This document shows, piece after piece, positions 22,774-32,133 of a stretch of DNA of 32,929 nt. A program made the position numbers and the translations under genes. Each line of letters begins with the position of its first letter. Position 1 is the first letter of the stretch. Source of the DNA: Nitrospira sp. GTDB lineage: Bacteria > Nitrospirota > Nitrospiria > Nitrospirales > Nitrospiraceae. The stretch covers positions 1-32,929 of the forward strand of contig JARDZZ010000007.1 in the NCBI GenBank assembly GCA_029240595.1. Direction: 5' to 3'. The notes below the pieces were generated by a model, which did no database searches, was not told the origin of the DNA, and was given only the letters and a program-made list of their open reading frames with translations.

Positions 22774-23898
22774 TTACTCGAAAAAGGTCTTCATCTTGTC
22801 GAAGAAGCCGTCGCCATCGGGCTCCATGGACATCCCGCTCTCTTTGGCGAATTCGGTCAGCAGTTCCCGCTGCTTGGCAGTCAGTTTGGTAGGAATATGG
22901 ACCTTGATCGTGAACAATTGATCGCCGGTGGTCTGGTTCTTGAGACTGGGAATGCCGAGTCCTTTCAGCCGTAACACCTTATCCGGCTGCGTGCCTGGGG
23001 GCACCTTCATCACGGTCGTGCCCTTGAGTGTCGGCACTTCAATCTTTCCTCCGAGCGCGGCGGTGACAAAGTTGATCGGCACGTCACAGACGATGTCGTT
23101 GCCTTTGCGCTGGAAAATAGGATGCGCTTTGACGGTAATGGCGACGTAGAGATCGCCCGCCGGCCCTCCGTTGATGCCATGTTCGCCTTCGTTCGAAAGA
23201 CGCAAGCGCATGCCGGTTTCAATGCCGGCCGGAATGTGGACGGAGATCGTGCGCTCGCGGTATGTCCGTTGACGGCCCTGGCAGGTCGTGCAGGGGTCCG
23301 TGATGATATGTCCGGAACCTTCGCATTGGCCGCAAGGCCGGCTGACGCTGAAGAAACCCTGTTGAAGCCGGATCTGCCCGGCGCCCTTACAACTGGGACA
23401 GGTCTTCACCGACGAGGCCGATTTGGCACCGCTGCCTTTGCATTCGCTGCATGTTTCCCAGCGGGGGATCTTGAGTTTGGCTTCTTTGCCGTAGACTGAC
23501 TCTTCGAAGGTGATTTCGAGATTATATTGAAGATCGTTGCCGCGCTCTGCACGGTTGCCGCCGCGCTGGCCTCCGAAAAAGTCCTCAAAGATGTCGTTGA
23601 AGACATCCCCGAAGCCGCCCCGGCCGAAATCAAAGCCTTCAAAGCCCGAGCCCGCCTGGGTGCCCGCATGGCCGAACATATCGTAGCGTTTGCGCTTTTC
23701 CTGATCACTCAGGTGTTCATACGCTTCGTTGATCTCTTTGAATTTTTCCTCGGCATGCTTCTTCTGCTGCTCGCCGGTCTGCAGGTCGGGATGAAATTGG
23801 CGGGCCAGTTTCCGGTAGGCTTTCTTGAGATCTTCCTCTGACGCCGTCCGTTCGACGCCCAGGGTTTCGTAGAAATCTCGTTTTGACACGGAAGCCAT
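22774..23898 (-). CDS. dnaJ: Chaperone protein DnaJ
   Basis: A 374-residue type I Hsp40 co-chaperone that delivers unfolded proteins to DnaK and stimulates its ATPase. The J domain (residues 6-72) has HPD at 36-38. The Gly/Phe-rich segment (GSGFEGFDFGRGGFGDVFNDIFEDFFGG) follows. The zinc-binding region has the four CxxCxGx(G) repeats: CSECKGSG, CPSCKGAG, CGQCEGSG and CTTCQGR, the last lacking the final Gly. The substrate-binding C-terminal domains are complete. It lies 78 bp downstream of dnaK, with a stable hairpin between them, and is followed by rsmE. Confidence 0.98.
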   Translation of the reverse strand: MASVSKRDFYETLGVERTASEEDLKKAYRKLARQFHPDLQTGEQQKKHAEEKFKEINEAYEHLSDQEKRKRYDMFGHAGTQAGSGFEGFDFGRGGFGDVFNDIFEDFFGGQRGGNRAERGNDLQYNLEITFEESVYGKEAKLKIPRWETCSECKGSGAKSASSVKTCPSCKGAGQIRLQQGFFSVSRPCGQCEGSGHIITDPCTTCQGRQRTYRERTISVHIPAGIETGMRLRLSNEGEHGINGGPAGDLYVAITVKAHPIFQRKGNDIVCDVPINFVTAALGGKIEVPTLKGTTVMKVPPGTQPDKVLRLKGLGIPSLKNQTTGDQLFTIKVHIPTKLTAKQRELLTEFAKESGMSMEPDGDGFFDKMKTFFE

Positions 23899-23924
23899 TG
23901 TCCCTTTCGGTGGTTGCGCAGAAA

Positions 23925-23955
23925 GACCGAGTTCCGTAGTCGACGAAACTCGGTC
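23925..23955 (-). terminator. Hairpin between dnaK and dnaJ, possible partial terminator
   Basis: Nine-base perfect arms GACCGAGTT and AACTCGGTC enclose a 13-base loop, with two more pairs possible inside. In the leftward direction it is followed only by TTTC, so termination may be partial. It could lower dnaJ relative to dnaK, or mark the dnaK mRNA end. Confidence 0.5.
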
Positions 23956-23976
23956 CCTGAGTAGCCGTATTCTAGC

Positions 23977-25905
23977 TTACTTTTTATCTTTGTCTACTTC
24001 TTCAAACTCTGCGTCCACGACTTTTTCATCGGTCTTTGCACCGTTCGGACTTTCGGCTCCGCCGCCGGTATCCGTCCCGGCACCGGTCGCTGCGGAGGCC
24101 GATGCCTTCTTATACATCTCCTCGGCCAGTTTATGCGAGGCGGTCGTCAACGCCTGCGTGGCCGACTCGATCGCGTCGGGATCGGTGCCTTCCATCGTTT
24201 TCTTCAACGCAGTGACCGCTTCCTCGATCTTGGTCCTATCATCGGCGGAGATCTTGTCGCCGTGCTCCTTGAGATTCTTCTCCGTTTGATAGAGCAGGTT
24301 GTCCGCCTGGTTTTTCGCTTCTGCCGCTTTCCGGCGTTTCTTGTCCTCCTCGGTATGCGTCTGCGCATCCCTGACGAGTTTTTCCACTTCGTCCTTGCTC
24401 AATCCGCTGGATGCGGTGATCTTGATGGACTGTTCCTTTTGTGTGGCCAGATCCTTGGCCGACACGTGCACAATGCCGTTCGCGTCGATATCGAACGTCA
24501 CTTCGATCTGAGGCATGCCGCGCGGGGCGGAAGGAATGCCGACGAGATCAAATTGACCGAGCAACTTATTGTCGTTGGCCATCTCACGTTCCCCTTGGAA
24601 CACGCGGATGGTCACCGCTGTCTGGTTGTCAGCCGCCGTCGAGAACACCTGGCTCTTCTTCGTGGGAACGGTCGTATTGCGCTCAATGAGCTTCGTAAAG
24701 ACGCCGCCCAACGTTTCGATGCCGAGTGACAACGGCGTGACGTCGAGCAGAAGCACGTCCTTGACGTCGCCTTTCAAGACTCCGCCCTGGATGGCTGCCC
24801 CGATGGCCACCACTTCGTCTGGATTCACGCCGCGATGCGGCTCTTTCCCGAAAAAGTCTTTCACCACTGAAATGACTTTCGGCATGCGGGTCATCCCGCC
24901 GACGAGCACGACTTCGTTGATGTCCCGGGCCGACACGCTGGCGTCAGTCAGGGCTTTCCGGCAGGGTTCCACGGTCCGCTGGATCAAGTCGTCCACCAGT
25001 TGTTCCAGCCGCGCGCGGGTCAGCTTGATCACCATGTGTTTGGGACCGCTGGCATCGGCGGTAATAAACGGCAGATTGATTTCCGTTTCTTGTGAGGATG
25101 ACAGCTCGATCTTGGCACGTTCGGCCGCTTCTTTCAGCCGCTGCAGCGCCATGCGATCCTTGCGCAGATCGATTCCTTGATCTTTCCTGAACTCGTCGAC
25201 GAGCCAATCCATGACGCGCAGGTCGAAATCGTCGCCGCCAAGATAGGTATCACCGTTCGTTGATTTGACTTCAAACACCCCTTCGCCGATTTCCAGAACC
25301 GAGACGTCGAACGTTCCACCGCCCAGGTCATAGACGGAAATCCGCTCGTCTTTCTTTTTATCGAGACCATAGGCCAACGACGCCGCAGTCGGCTCGTTGA
25401 TGATGCGCAAGACGTTCAATCCGGCGATCTGACCGGCGTCCTTGGTGGCTTGCCGCTGGCTGTCGTCGAAATAGGCCGGGACAGTCACGACAGCTTCCGT
25501 GACTTTCTCGCCCAGGTAATCCTCCGCGGTCTGCCTCATTTTCTGCAGGATCATGGCGGAGATTTCAGGCGGACTGTAGCGTTTGCCGCGCAGTTCGACA
25601 TGGGCATCGCCGTTGTCGGCTTCGACGACCTTGTACGGCAGCCGCTTCATGGCCTCCTGCACTTCCTTGCTGCGGAACTTGCGTCCCATCAGGCGTTTGA
25701 CGGAGAAAATGGTGTTTTCGGGATTGGTAATGGCCTGGCGCTTGGCGATTTGACCAACGAGCCGTTCGCCTTTGTCGGTGATCGCCACGACGGATGGCGT
25801 CGTGCGGGCCCCCTCCGCATTGGCAATTACAACCGGATCGCCGCCGCTCATGACGGCGACGCATGAGTTGGTTGTCCCTAAATCGATGCCGATGACTTTA
25901 CCCAT
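23977..25905 (-). CDS. dnaK: Chaperone protein DnaK (Hsp70)
   Basis: A 642-residue cytoplasmic Hsp70 that binds hydrophobic peptides under ATP control, working with DnaJ and GrpE. The ATPase domain begins [48 protein letters not shown] and [12 protein letters not shown] are signature motifs. The linker [18 protein letters not shown] leads to the substrate-binding domain, and the tail ends with [10 protein letters not shown]. The start at 25905 was chosen because GGAAGGAG lies 6 bases upstream; an in-frame start 18 bp earlier would precede that site. A palindromic repeat element separates it from grpE, an unusual insertion within a heat-shock operon. Confidence 0.99.
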   Translation of the reverse strand: MGKVIGIDLGTTNSCVAVMSGGDPVVIANAEGARTTPSVVAITDKGERLVGQIAKRQAITNPENTIFSVKRLMGRKFRSKEVQEAMKRLPYKVVEADNGDAHVELRGKRYSPPEISAMILQKMRQTAEDYLGEKVTEAVVTVPAYFDDSQRQATKDAGQIAGLNVLRIINEPTAASLAYGLDKKKDERISVYDLGGGTFDVSVLEIGEGVFEVKSTNGDTYLGGDDFDLRVMDWLVDEFRKDQGIDLRKDRMALQRLKEAAERAKIELSSSQETEINLPFITADASGPKHMVIKLTRARLEQLVDDLIQRTVEPCRKALTDASVSARDINEVVLVGGMTRMPKVISVVKDFFGKEPHRGVNPDEVVAIGAAIQGGVLKGDVKDVLLLDVTPLSLGIETLGGVFTKLIERNTTVPTKKSQVFSTAADNQTAVTIRVFQGEREMANDNKLLGQFDLVGIPSAPRGMPQIEVTFDIDANGIVHVSAKDLATQKEQSIKITASSGLSKDEVEKLVRDAQTHTEEDKKRRKAAEAKNQADNLLYQTEKNLKEHGDKISADDRTKIEEAVTALKKTMEGTDPDAIESATQALTTASHKLAEEMYKKASASAATGAGTDTGGGAESPNGAKTDEKVVDAEFEEVDKDKK

Positions 25906-25925
25906 GATGTGCTCCTTCCTCATCT

Positions 25926-25978
25926 CAGGCTGTTGAAAAAGTCCGCCAGCGCGCTGGACGACCTTTTTGAACAGCCTG
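25926..25978. repeat. Imperfect palindromic intergenic repeat, short form (copy 2)
   Basis: A 53-bp near-perfect palindrome. The left half begins CAGGCTGTTGAAAAA; the right half ends TTTTTGAACAGCCTG; the centre is CCAGCGCGCTGG. Only a few mismatches and one bulge break the pairing. Its ends match those of the element at 1897-2002. It fills the gap between grpE and dnaK and stops 12 bases before the dnaK ribosome-binding site in transcript orientation. Confidence 0.75.
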
Positions 25979-25990
25979 AAATTCTCCTGT

Positions 25991-26566
25991 TCAATTTGAG
26001 TTGTCTATTTCATCCCCATCTGATCCAGATCCTGCGCCTGATGACACGGTCACCATGGCGGGTCTGAGGATCCGGTCATGCAGCCGGTATCCACGCTGAA
26101 ATTCTTCCACCACATGCTGATCAGGCACCTGCGTTGAAGGCACGGAAGCGACGGCTTGATGACCGGACGGGTCAAAGCGCTGCCCCATAGTCGGGATGGA
26201 CTGGACTCCGAACTTGCTCAGCACACCTTCCAGCTGCTTGAGCGTGAGATCGACGCCCTGAACCAGTCCCTGTGCGGTCTTGCTGTCCTTCGCCGCCTTG
26301 ATGGCCCGTTCAAGATTATCGACGACAGGCAGGAGTTCCTTCAGCAGTTGCTCGTTGCCGAACCGGATTTGGTCCCGCTGATCGCGCTGAGCAAGCCGCT
26401 TATAATTGTCGAACTCGGCGGCAAGCCGGAGGTACTTGTCGTTCAGCGCTTTCAGCTCGCCGTCCCTCGCCGCCGATTCAGCCAGCGAGTCACCGGAAGA
26501 AGCGGGTCCACCCGAGTCAGAGTCTAAGTTGTCGAATGTATTGGTGTTTAATGATTCGTCCGTCAC
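25991..26566 (-). CDS. grpE: Nucleotide exchange factor GrpE
   Basis: A 191-residue protein that releases ADP from DnaK and serves as its thermosensor. The first about 35 residues are acidic, Ser/Asp-rich and probably disordered. Then a long coiled-coil helix ([27 protein letters not shown] and onward) and the four-helix region ([12 protein letters not shown]) lead to the C-terminal beta-wing with [13 protein letters not shown] and [21 protein letters not shown], the family signature. It is the first gene of the chaperone operon in this window. No hrcA repressor gene precedes it, and I saw no CIRCE element upstream, so regulation by HrcA is not supported here. Confidence 0.97.
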   Translation of the reverse strand: MTDESLNTNTFDNLDSDSGGPASSGDSLAESAARDGELKALNDKYLRLAAEFDNYKRLAQRDQRDQIRFGNEQLLKELLPVVDNLERAIKAAKDSKTAQGLVQGVDLTLKQLEGVLSKFGVQSIPTMGQRFDPSGHQAVASVPSTQVPDQHVVEEFQRGYRLHDRILRPAMVTVSSGAGSGSDGDEIDNSN

Positions 26567-26587
26567 GATCAGTCCTGTTACACAGGC

Positions 26588-26615
26588 GAGATAGTCACCA
26601 CGACCAATAAGTCAA
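26588..26615 (-). promoter_or_regulatory. Candidate promoter of the grpE-dnaK-dnaJ operon
   Basis: Read leftward, TTGACT (26610-26615) and TATCTC (26588-26593) are separated by 16 bp, 22 bp before the grpE start codon. This resembles a vegetative promoter rather than the heat-shock sigma-32 consensus. Confidence 0.4.
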
Positions 26616-26655
26616 CAGCACCGAGATAAATTAATTACTTGTGAGCCACAGAGAC

Positions 26656-27444
26656 TCAAACCCAGGCAGTCGGAGCGGACCCATTGGCGCGACGGTAGAG
26701 CAGTGCCAGTCCGTCAAGCGTGAGCAAGGGTTCGATGATCTGAATGGAGGTCGCCTCGGAGGCAATAATGGTACTCAACCCACCGGTGGCAATTACGGAG
26801 GTCGAGCGGCCGAGCTCTTGTTCGATGCGTTTGACCAGCGTATCGACCAGGCCGGCGTAGCCAAAGAGCAAGCCGGATTGGATGCTGCTGCCGGTATCCG
26901 TGCCGATGACCGTTTTCGGCCTGGCCAATTCGACTTTCGACAGCTTGGCTGCCCGCGTGAAGAGCGCCTCGGCCGAAATTCCCAGGCCTGGCGCGATGAC
27001 TCCGCCCAAATATTCGGCTTCTTTTGTCACGGCACAGAACGTCGTGGCCGTGCCGAAGTCCACGATAATCAGGTCCCGCGGATACTTGTGATAGGCGGCG
27101 GCGGCATTGACGAGCCGGTCGCTGCCGATCTCTTTGGGGTTCGGGTACCGGATCGTCAACCCCGTATCCATTTCTGACGTGACGATCAGCGGCCGTTGAT
27201 GAAAGTATTGCTCAATCAGCGTTTCGAACGTGGCGGTCAGCGTCGGCACGACGCTGGACATGATCGCACCTGACACCTGCCGCGGAAGGAAGCCTGCAGA
27301 AGCCAGCAGGTTGGTGAACAGAATTCCGTACTCATCGGCGGTGGTTTTCGCATCTGTGGCCAGTCGCCAATGCGCCTTCAGCACCTGGCCGTCATAGATG
27401 CCCAGCACCACGTTCGTGTTCCCGATGTCGGCGACCAACAGCAT
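26656..27444 (-). CDS. coaX: Type III pantothenate kinase
   Basis: A 262-residue ASKHA-fold kinase that phosphorylates pantothenate, the first step of coenzyme A synthesis. The P-loop-like DIGNTNVVLG is at residues 6-15. GSDRLVNAAAA (about residue 108) and VDFGTATTFCAV (about residue 128) carry the conserved acidic and phosphate-binding residues. GGVIAPGLGIS and TGSSIQSGLLFG are also typical. Length is normal. It is the last gene of the leftward valS-nadC-birA-coaX series, 45 bp after birA. Pairing of biotin ligase with type III pantothenate kinase is common in bacteria. Confidence 0.96.
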   Translation of the reverse strand: MLLVADIGNTNVVLGIYDGQVLKAHWRLATDAKTTADEYGILFTNLLASAGFLPRQVSGAIMSSVVPTLTATFETLIEQYFHQRPLIVTSEMDTGLTIRYPNPKEIGSDRLVNAAAAYHKYPRDLIIVDFGTATTFCAVTKEAEYLGGVIAPGLGISAEALFTRAAKLSKVELARPKTVIGTDTGSSIQSGLLFGYAGLVDTLVKRIEQELGRSTSVIATGGLSTIIASEATSIQIIEPLLTLDGLALLYRRANGSAPTAWV

Positions 27445-27489
27445 GCGGTGTATTTTACGGGCTTGGCCGTGGTTTCGCTACCCAAAGCT

Positions 27490-28323
27490 TCATCGGAGGT
27501 GTGTAATATCCGCGGCACGCAGCTGCCGGACTTCTGACCGGCCTCCAGGCCGCGGTGGCTCGTGAACCATTGTCAGCGAACCGTCATCACCGATGCCCTC
27601 GGCTGTGCCGACGTATTCGTTGCCATCCGCCAGCACCGCCTTGACCGTTTTCCCGAGTGTCGTACATCGGCGACGGTACTCCACTGCGAGCCGGTCGATT
27701 CCACGCGTCAGGAACTCCTCGAGACATAGCTCCAGTTCCTCCAGCAACCGGACGAGGAGCCGGTGGCGGTCGACCTCCTGTCCTGTCTCCTGTCGAATGG
27801 ATGTCGCGACGTCTCGGAGCCCGCGAGGAAAACTCGCTCGTTCTCCATTGACATTGATGCCGATGCCGATCACTTGAAATGGCCCCGTACGTATCGAAGC
27901 GCCGCTTTCGCACAGAATGCCCCCGACTTTTCGATCGCCTATGAGGAGATCGTTCGGCCATTTGAGGCTGACCCTGGCGGCTCCGGCGGATTCAATGGCC
28001 TCGGCGGTCCCCAACGCAGTCATCAGCGGCAGCCAAGAGAGCCATTGAGACAGACGTTGGGTATCGAGCGTGGTCCGGATCACGATGGAGGCATAGAGAT
28101 TGATCCCTGGTGGAGAAAACCATTCTCGTCCGAGCCGGCCCCGTCCTGCCGTTTGCGAGTCCGCGAGCACCAGCGTGCCATGCTCGGCGTCGGCTTGGCC
28201 TAGCGCCATGGCTTCCCGGTTCGTCGAGTCAATACGATCGCGCAATTCGATACGGCGGCCCAGGGATCGGGTCGCGAGCGTCCTTTCAATCTCGTCGAGA
28301 GTCAAGGGCGAGGTATGTTTCAC
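27490..28323 (-). CDS. birA: Biotin-[acetyl-CoA-carboxylase] ligase, without DNA-binding domain
   Basis: A 277-residue protein that activates biotin with ATP and attaches it to the biotin carboxyl carrier protein. The biotinyl-AMP loop GRGRLGR is at residues 60-66. DSTNREAM (about residue 32), SLKWPNDLLIGDRKVGGIL (about 118-136) and GIGINVN are family hallmarks. A small C-terminal SH3-like domain is visible around residues 225-270. Only about 25 residues precede the catalytic domain, so there is no winged-helix and it is a class I, non-repressor ligase. Only 3 bp separate it from nadC, indicating co-transcription. Confidence 0.95.
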   Translation of the reverse strand: MKHTSPLTLDEIERTLATRSLGRRIELRDRIDSTNREAMALGQADAEHGTLVLADSQTAGRGRLGREWFSPPGINLYASIVIRTTLDTQRLSQWLSWLPLMTALGTAEAIESAGAARVSLKWPNDLLIGDRKVGGILCESGASIRTGPFQVIGIGINVNGERASFPRGLRDVATSIRQETGQEVDRHRLLVRLLEELELCLEEFLTRGIDRLAVEYRRRCTTLGKTVKAVLADGNEYVGTAEGIGDDGSLTMVHEPPRPGGRSEVRQLRAADITHLR

Positions 28324-28326
28324 CGG

Positions 28327-29208
28327 CTAGCGTCTCTTTTGGCGGCTTTGGACTGCGCGTTCCAGTTCAAGCGTGAGGGTTGCAGCAGGAGCCGAGTGGG
28401 TCAGTGCGCCGATCGAAATCCGGTCGGGCTTCGCCGCAGCCATGGCGCGCACGTTGTCTAGGGTAATGCCTCCCGAGACTTCGACGAGCGCGCGCCCGTC
28501 GATGAATTTGATGGCCTTCTTGACCATGGCGGGCGTCATGTTGTCGAGGAGAATAATGTCCGCCTGCCCCTCGACGGCCTGGGCGACTTCTTTGAGAGAT
28601 TCCGCTTCCACGATCACCGGCATACCGCCCGGACCCCTTTGGCGTGCCAGTGTGCAGGATTGAAGGACCGTCTGTTTGTGTCTCAATAATTTCAGATGAT
28701 TGTCTTTGATGAGAATCCCATCAGCGAGCGAGCGCCGGTGATTCGTTCCTCCGCCAAGGGCGACGGCCCATTTTTGAATCGACCGCCACCCGGGGATCGT
28801 TTTTCTCGTGTCGAGAATGGCCACGCGGCCCTCCACAGCCTGGCAAAATCGTTGTGTGAGCGTGGCAATGCCGGACAGCTGCTGCAAGAAGTTCAGCGCG
28901 ACCCGTTCAGCCATCAAGATTGATCGGCCGTCTCCTTCAATGCGCAGGAGTGTCTCGCGGTTCAACGCCTGCGCGCCGTCCTTCTTGAGCACGGCGAGCC
29001 TGAGCGAGGCATCCACTGCCAGGAATGTCTGGACGGCGGCTGCCATGCCGGCCACCACGAGCGGCTGTTGGGCGACGATGCGTGCCCGGGCGGGAACCGC
29101 CGAGGGAAAAAGGGCCGATGTGGTCACGTCGCCTTGGCCGAGGTCTTCTTCGAGAGCCAGTCGGACGGCGCGCCGAATGTCGGCAGCTGGCAGCTCCGGC
29201 ATGGTCAC
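28327..29208 (-). CDS. nadC: Nicotinate-nucleotide pyrophosphorylase (quinolinate phosphoribosyltransferase)
   Basis: A 293-residue enzyme converting quinolinate and PRPP to nicotinate mononucleotide in de novo NAD synthesis. The N-terminal EEDLGQGDVTT, ALNFLQQLSGIAT, ILDTRKTIPGWRSIQKWAVALGGGTNHR, LIKDNHL and the C-terminal VEVSGGITLDNVR with ISIGALTHS cover the PRPP- and quinolinate-binding residues. The GTG start overlaps the valS TGA by 4 bases, suggesting coupling; an ATG two codons later (29202) is an alternative. birA follows after 3 bp. It shares the NAD theme with the CinA/PncC protein elsewhere in the window. Confidence 0.95.
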   Translation of the reverse strand: MTMPELPAADIRRAVRLALEEDLGQGDVTTSALFPSAVPARARIVAQQPLVVAGMAAAVQTFLAVDASLRLAVLKKDGAQALNRETLLRIEGDGRSILMAERVALNFLQQLSGIATLTQRFCQAVEGRVAILDTRKTIPGWRSIQKWAVALGGGTNHRRSLADGILIKDNHLKLLRHKQTVLQSCTLARQRGPGGMPVIVEAESLKEVAQAVEGQADIILLDNMTPAMVKKAIKFIDGRALVEVSGGITLDNVRAMAAAKPDRISIGALTHSAPAATLTLELERAVQSRQKRR

Positions 29209-31973
29209 GGCTCGAGCAGGGCGCGCAGTTGTCGCTCGCTGCTGGCCAGCAGCGCTTGATCATTCTGCAGGCTCCGCAGCCGGCTTTCGTGTTCTGCGAG
29301 GACGTCCGCCGGAGCTTTGCCCCGGAACTCATGGTTATTCAGTTTCCCCTCGAGGCGTGTCAGCTCCTTTTCCTGCTGTTCCCGTTGCTTCACGATGCGG
29401 TCCAACGCCTTCTTGAGATCGACGTCACCGGCTATGACCAACGCGATCGAAAGCCCTCCGGCCACGAGACGAAGGCGCCGTGCTACCGGACTCACCCCAT
29501 TAGAGAGTATGTTGGCGGTTCCGCGGCTGAGATGGGACACATGGAGTTGAAGGTGTTCGAGTTGCCGGAGCTTGGCGGGATCGTCATGCGTCATTGAAAA
29601 CTCGATCGGCTGCCCTGGCGGATAGTTCAGCAACACCCGCCCGGTCCGGACCAAGCCGACCGTTTGCTCGAGCAGGAGAAATTGCTCTTCTGTTACGGGA
29701 TCGTCCCACGTCTGCTCTGATGCGGGATAGGGTCGAATGACGATGCTCTCGCCTTCGTGTGGAATGGTTTGCCAGATTTCTTCCGTGATGAATGGCATAA
29801 AGGGATGCAAGAGCCGCATGGTGACTTCGAGCGTCTCCACGAGGGTCTGCCGCGTCACCGGGCCGTCCGCATGGGAGGGATTCTGCAAGACCGGTTTGAT
29901 CAATTCCACGTACCAGTCGCAGAACTCATGCCAGATGAATTGATAGAGCGCGCTCGCCGCGCGGTCGAAGCGATAGGCCTCGAGCTCGGAGGTGACGGTC
30001 TGAATCGTGTGGTTGAGGCGGCTCAAGATCCATCGATCGGGAAATGGCCGTTCTGACGGGCGTACTGCCGTTCGTGCTCCGTCCAGATACATCAATCCGA
30101 AGCGGGCTGCATTCCAGATCTTGTTGGCAAAGTTACGATAGCCTTCAATGCGTTCTTCCGCCAATTTAAGATCGCGGCCGGGCGACGCCATCGAGGCCAG
30201 TGTGAACCGCAGGGCATCGGTGCCGAACTGGTCCATCACATGCAACGGATCAATGACGTTGCCTTTTGACTTGCTCATCTTCTGGCCCTCAGCGTCCCGC
30301 ACGAGCGCATGGATGTAGACGTCGCGGAACGGGACGTCGTTCATAAAGCGGAGGCCGAGCATGATCATGCGGGCGACCCAAAAGAACAAAATGTCGAGTC
30401 CGGTCACGAGCGTCGCCGTCGGATAATAGGTCTTGAGCTCAGGAGTCTGCTCGGGCCATCCGAGGGTGGAAAACGGCCAGAGTCCGGAGGAGAACCAGGT
30501 GTCCAGCACGTCAGGATCACGCAGCCACTGCTCCCCGCCGCACTGCGGACACTTGGCCGGCGTGGACCGTGCGACGACCGGTTTGGCGCCTTGAAGGAGG
30601 GTGATGCGTGTGACGACGTCGCCGGCCTGGTTGGTGGACGTCTGCCTATGGATGAACGGCTCGTTGCAACGCTCGCAGTACCAGGCGGGAATCTGGTGGC
30701 CCCACCATATTTGGCGAGAGATACACCAGTCTTTGATGTCGCGCATCCAGCCGAGGTAATTGTTTATCCATCCCTCGGGAATGATGCGGATGCGGCCCTC
30801 CTCGACGGCTCGGATCGCCGGTTCCGCCAGCGGCTTGATCTCGACGAACCATTGAGGAGAGAGATAGGGCTCGACGACCGTCTTGCACCGGTAGCATTTC
30901 CCGAGCGCCATCCTGTGATCTTCAACCTTGCTGAGCAGGGCTCGATCTTTCAAGGCCTGTTCAATCTTGGGTCTCGCTTTAGACACGGGAAGGGAGGCCA
31001 CCGCGGAGATAACATCCGCGTCGACGCCGGCTGTCTTCATCAACGCCGGATCGAGCAACGCTTGATGGTTGAATATCGGCAGCCGGGGGAGGTGATGCCG
31101 CTCACCGGCTTCATAATCGTTAAAATCATGGGCCGGCGTGATCTTGACGGCGCCCGTGCCGAATTCGAGATCGACCAGGATGGCATCGCCCACCACGGGA
31201 ATGGTCCGTTGGGTGAGCGGCAACCGGATCGACTTCCCTATAAGATGGCGATAGCGTGGGTCGTCGGGATGCACGGCCACCGCCGTGTCGCCGAGCATCG
31301 TCTCCGGTCGCGTGGTGGCGACGGTCAACGAGGTGCTTGGGTCGTCGGCCAACGGATAGCGAATGTGATAGAGCGTGCCTTTCACGTCCTCGTGTTCCAC
31401 TTCAATGTCGGATAAGGCGGTCAGGCAGCGGGGACACCAGTTAATCAGCCGTTCGCCTCGATAGATAAGGCCGTCCTCGTAGAGCCGGACGAACACTTCC
31501 AGCACGGCCTTGGACAATCCCGCGTCCATCGTGAAGCGCAGTCGCTCCCAGTCACAGGATTCTCCGAGCTGCTTTTGCTGCTCGATGATGCGGTTCCCCG
31601 ACGCCGCCTTCCACTGCCAGACCCGCTCGACGAAACCATCCCGCCCCAGCGCTTCACGGGAGATCCCTTCGCCCAGCAACTGCTTTTCGACGACGTTTTG
31701 CGTCGCGATGCCGGCATGGTCGGTCCCGGGAAGCCAGAGTGTGTTGCGACCCTGCATGCGGCGCCAACGTATCAGGATATCTTGCAGCGAATGATTCAAG
31801 GCGTGGCCGACATGCAACGAGCCTGTAACGTTCGGAGGCGGAATGACGATGCTGTACGGCCGGCCAGGATGGGAGGGATCGGCGTGAAAGTATTGGCGTG
31901 CAGCCCAGAACTGATACCATCGCGATTCGACGGCTTTCGGATCGTACGTTTTGTCGAGTTGGAGAGGGGCCAT
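29205..31973 (-). CDS. valS: Valyl-tRNA synthetase
   Basis: A 922-residue class Ia synthetase that charges tRNA(Val) and edits Thr-tRNA(Val). The HIGH motif appears as HVGH at residues 54-57 within PPPNVTGSLHVGHAL, and KMSKSKGN near residue 565 is the second ATP-binding motif. The CP1 editing domain contains TVATTRPETMLGDTAVAVHP. Cysteine pairs CYRCKT, CERCNE and CPQCGG suggest zinc binding. The C-terminal coiled coil (LDRIVKQREQQEKELTRLEGKLNN) is complete. I chose MAPLQLDKTY as the start because it gives the usual N-terminus; an in-frame ATG 36 bp upstream is possible, and neither has a good ribosome-binding site. It is the first gene of the valS-nadC-birA-coaX operon. Confidence 0.98.
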   Translation of the reverse strand: MAPLQLDKTYDPKAVESRWYQFWAARQYFHADPSHPGRPYSIVIPPPNVTGSLHVGHALNHSLQDILIRWRRMQGRNTLWLPGTDHAGIATQNVVEKQLLGEGISREALGRDGFVERVWQWKAASGNRIIEQQKQLGESCDWERLRFTMDAGLSKAVLEVFVRLYEDGLIYRGERLINWCPRCLTALSDIEVEHEDVKGTLYHIRYPLADDPSTSLTVATTRPETMLGDTAVAVHPDDPRYRHLIGKSIRLPLTQRTIPVVGDAILVDLEFGTGAVKITPAHDFNDYEAGERHHLPRLPIFNHQALLDPALMKTAGVDADVISAVASLPVSKARPKIEQALKDRALLSKVEDHRMALGKCYRCKTVVEPYLSPQWFVEIKPLAEPAIRAVEEGRIRIIPEGWINNYLGWMRDIKDWCISRQIWWGHQIPAWYCERCNEPFIHRQTSTNQAGDVVTRITLLQGAKPVVARSTPAKCPQCGGEQWLRDPDVLDTWFSSGLWPFSTLGWPEQTPELKTYYPTATLVTGLDILFFWVARMIMLGLRFMNDVPFRDVYIHALVRDAEGQKMSKSKGNVIDPLHVMDQFGTDALRFTLASMASPGRDLKLAEERIEGYRNFANKIWNAARFGLMYLDGARTAVRPSERPFPDRWILSRLNHTIQTVTSELEAYRFDRAASALYQFIWHEFCDWYVELIKPVLQNPSHADGPVTRQTLVETLEVTMRLLHPFMPFITEEIWQTIPHEGESIVIRPYPASEQTWDDPVTEEQFLLLEQTVGLVRTGRVLLNYPPGQPIEFSMTHDDPAKLRQLEHLQLHVSHLSRGTANILSNGVSPVARRLRLVAGGLSIALVIAGDVDLKKALDRIVKQREQQEKELTRLEGKLNNHEFRGKAPADVLAEHESRLRSLQNDQALLASSERQLRALLEP

Positions 31974-32048
31974 GGTTTGCGCTGGAGAGAAGGCGAGGCA
32001 TCTTAACATGCGCGCCGGGACCCCTCAAGGTTACTTCTTCTCCTCTTC

Positions 32049-32079
32049 TTGAGAGGCAGGGAGGCTTGTGTGATATCAT
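32049..32079 (+). promoter_or_regulatory. Candidate promoter of the small basic protein
   Basis: TTGAGA (32049-32054) is followed by TGATAT (32071-32076, spacer 16) or TATCAT (32074-32079, spacer 19), 55-60 bp before the ATG. A 13-bp palindrome ATTGCC-G-GGCAAT (32086-32098) lies just downstream. Neither spacing and hexamer combination is ideal. Confidence 0.3.
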
Positions 32080-32133
32080 CGCCGAATTGCCGGGCAATCG
32101 ACGGGCTCATTCACATTCGACCGAGGAGAGATT

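Noticed and set aside
26567-26655. CIRCE or sigma-32 promoter before grpE
   Set aside because: No TTAGCACTC-N9-GAGTGCTAA inverted repeat or heat-shock consensus is visible; only a vegetative-type promoter candidate was found.
30309-31415. 368-residue open frame antisense to valS
   Set aside because: It lies wholly within the well-supported ValS coding region and has no recognisable domain or ribosome-binding site.
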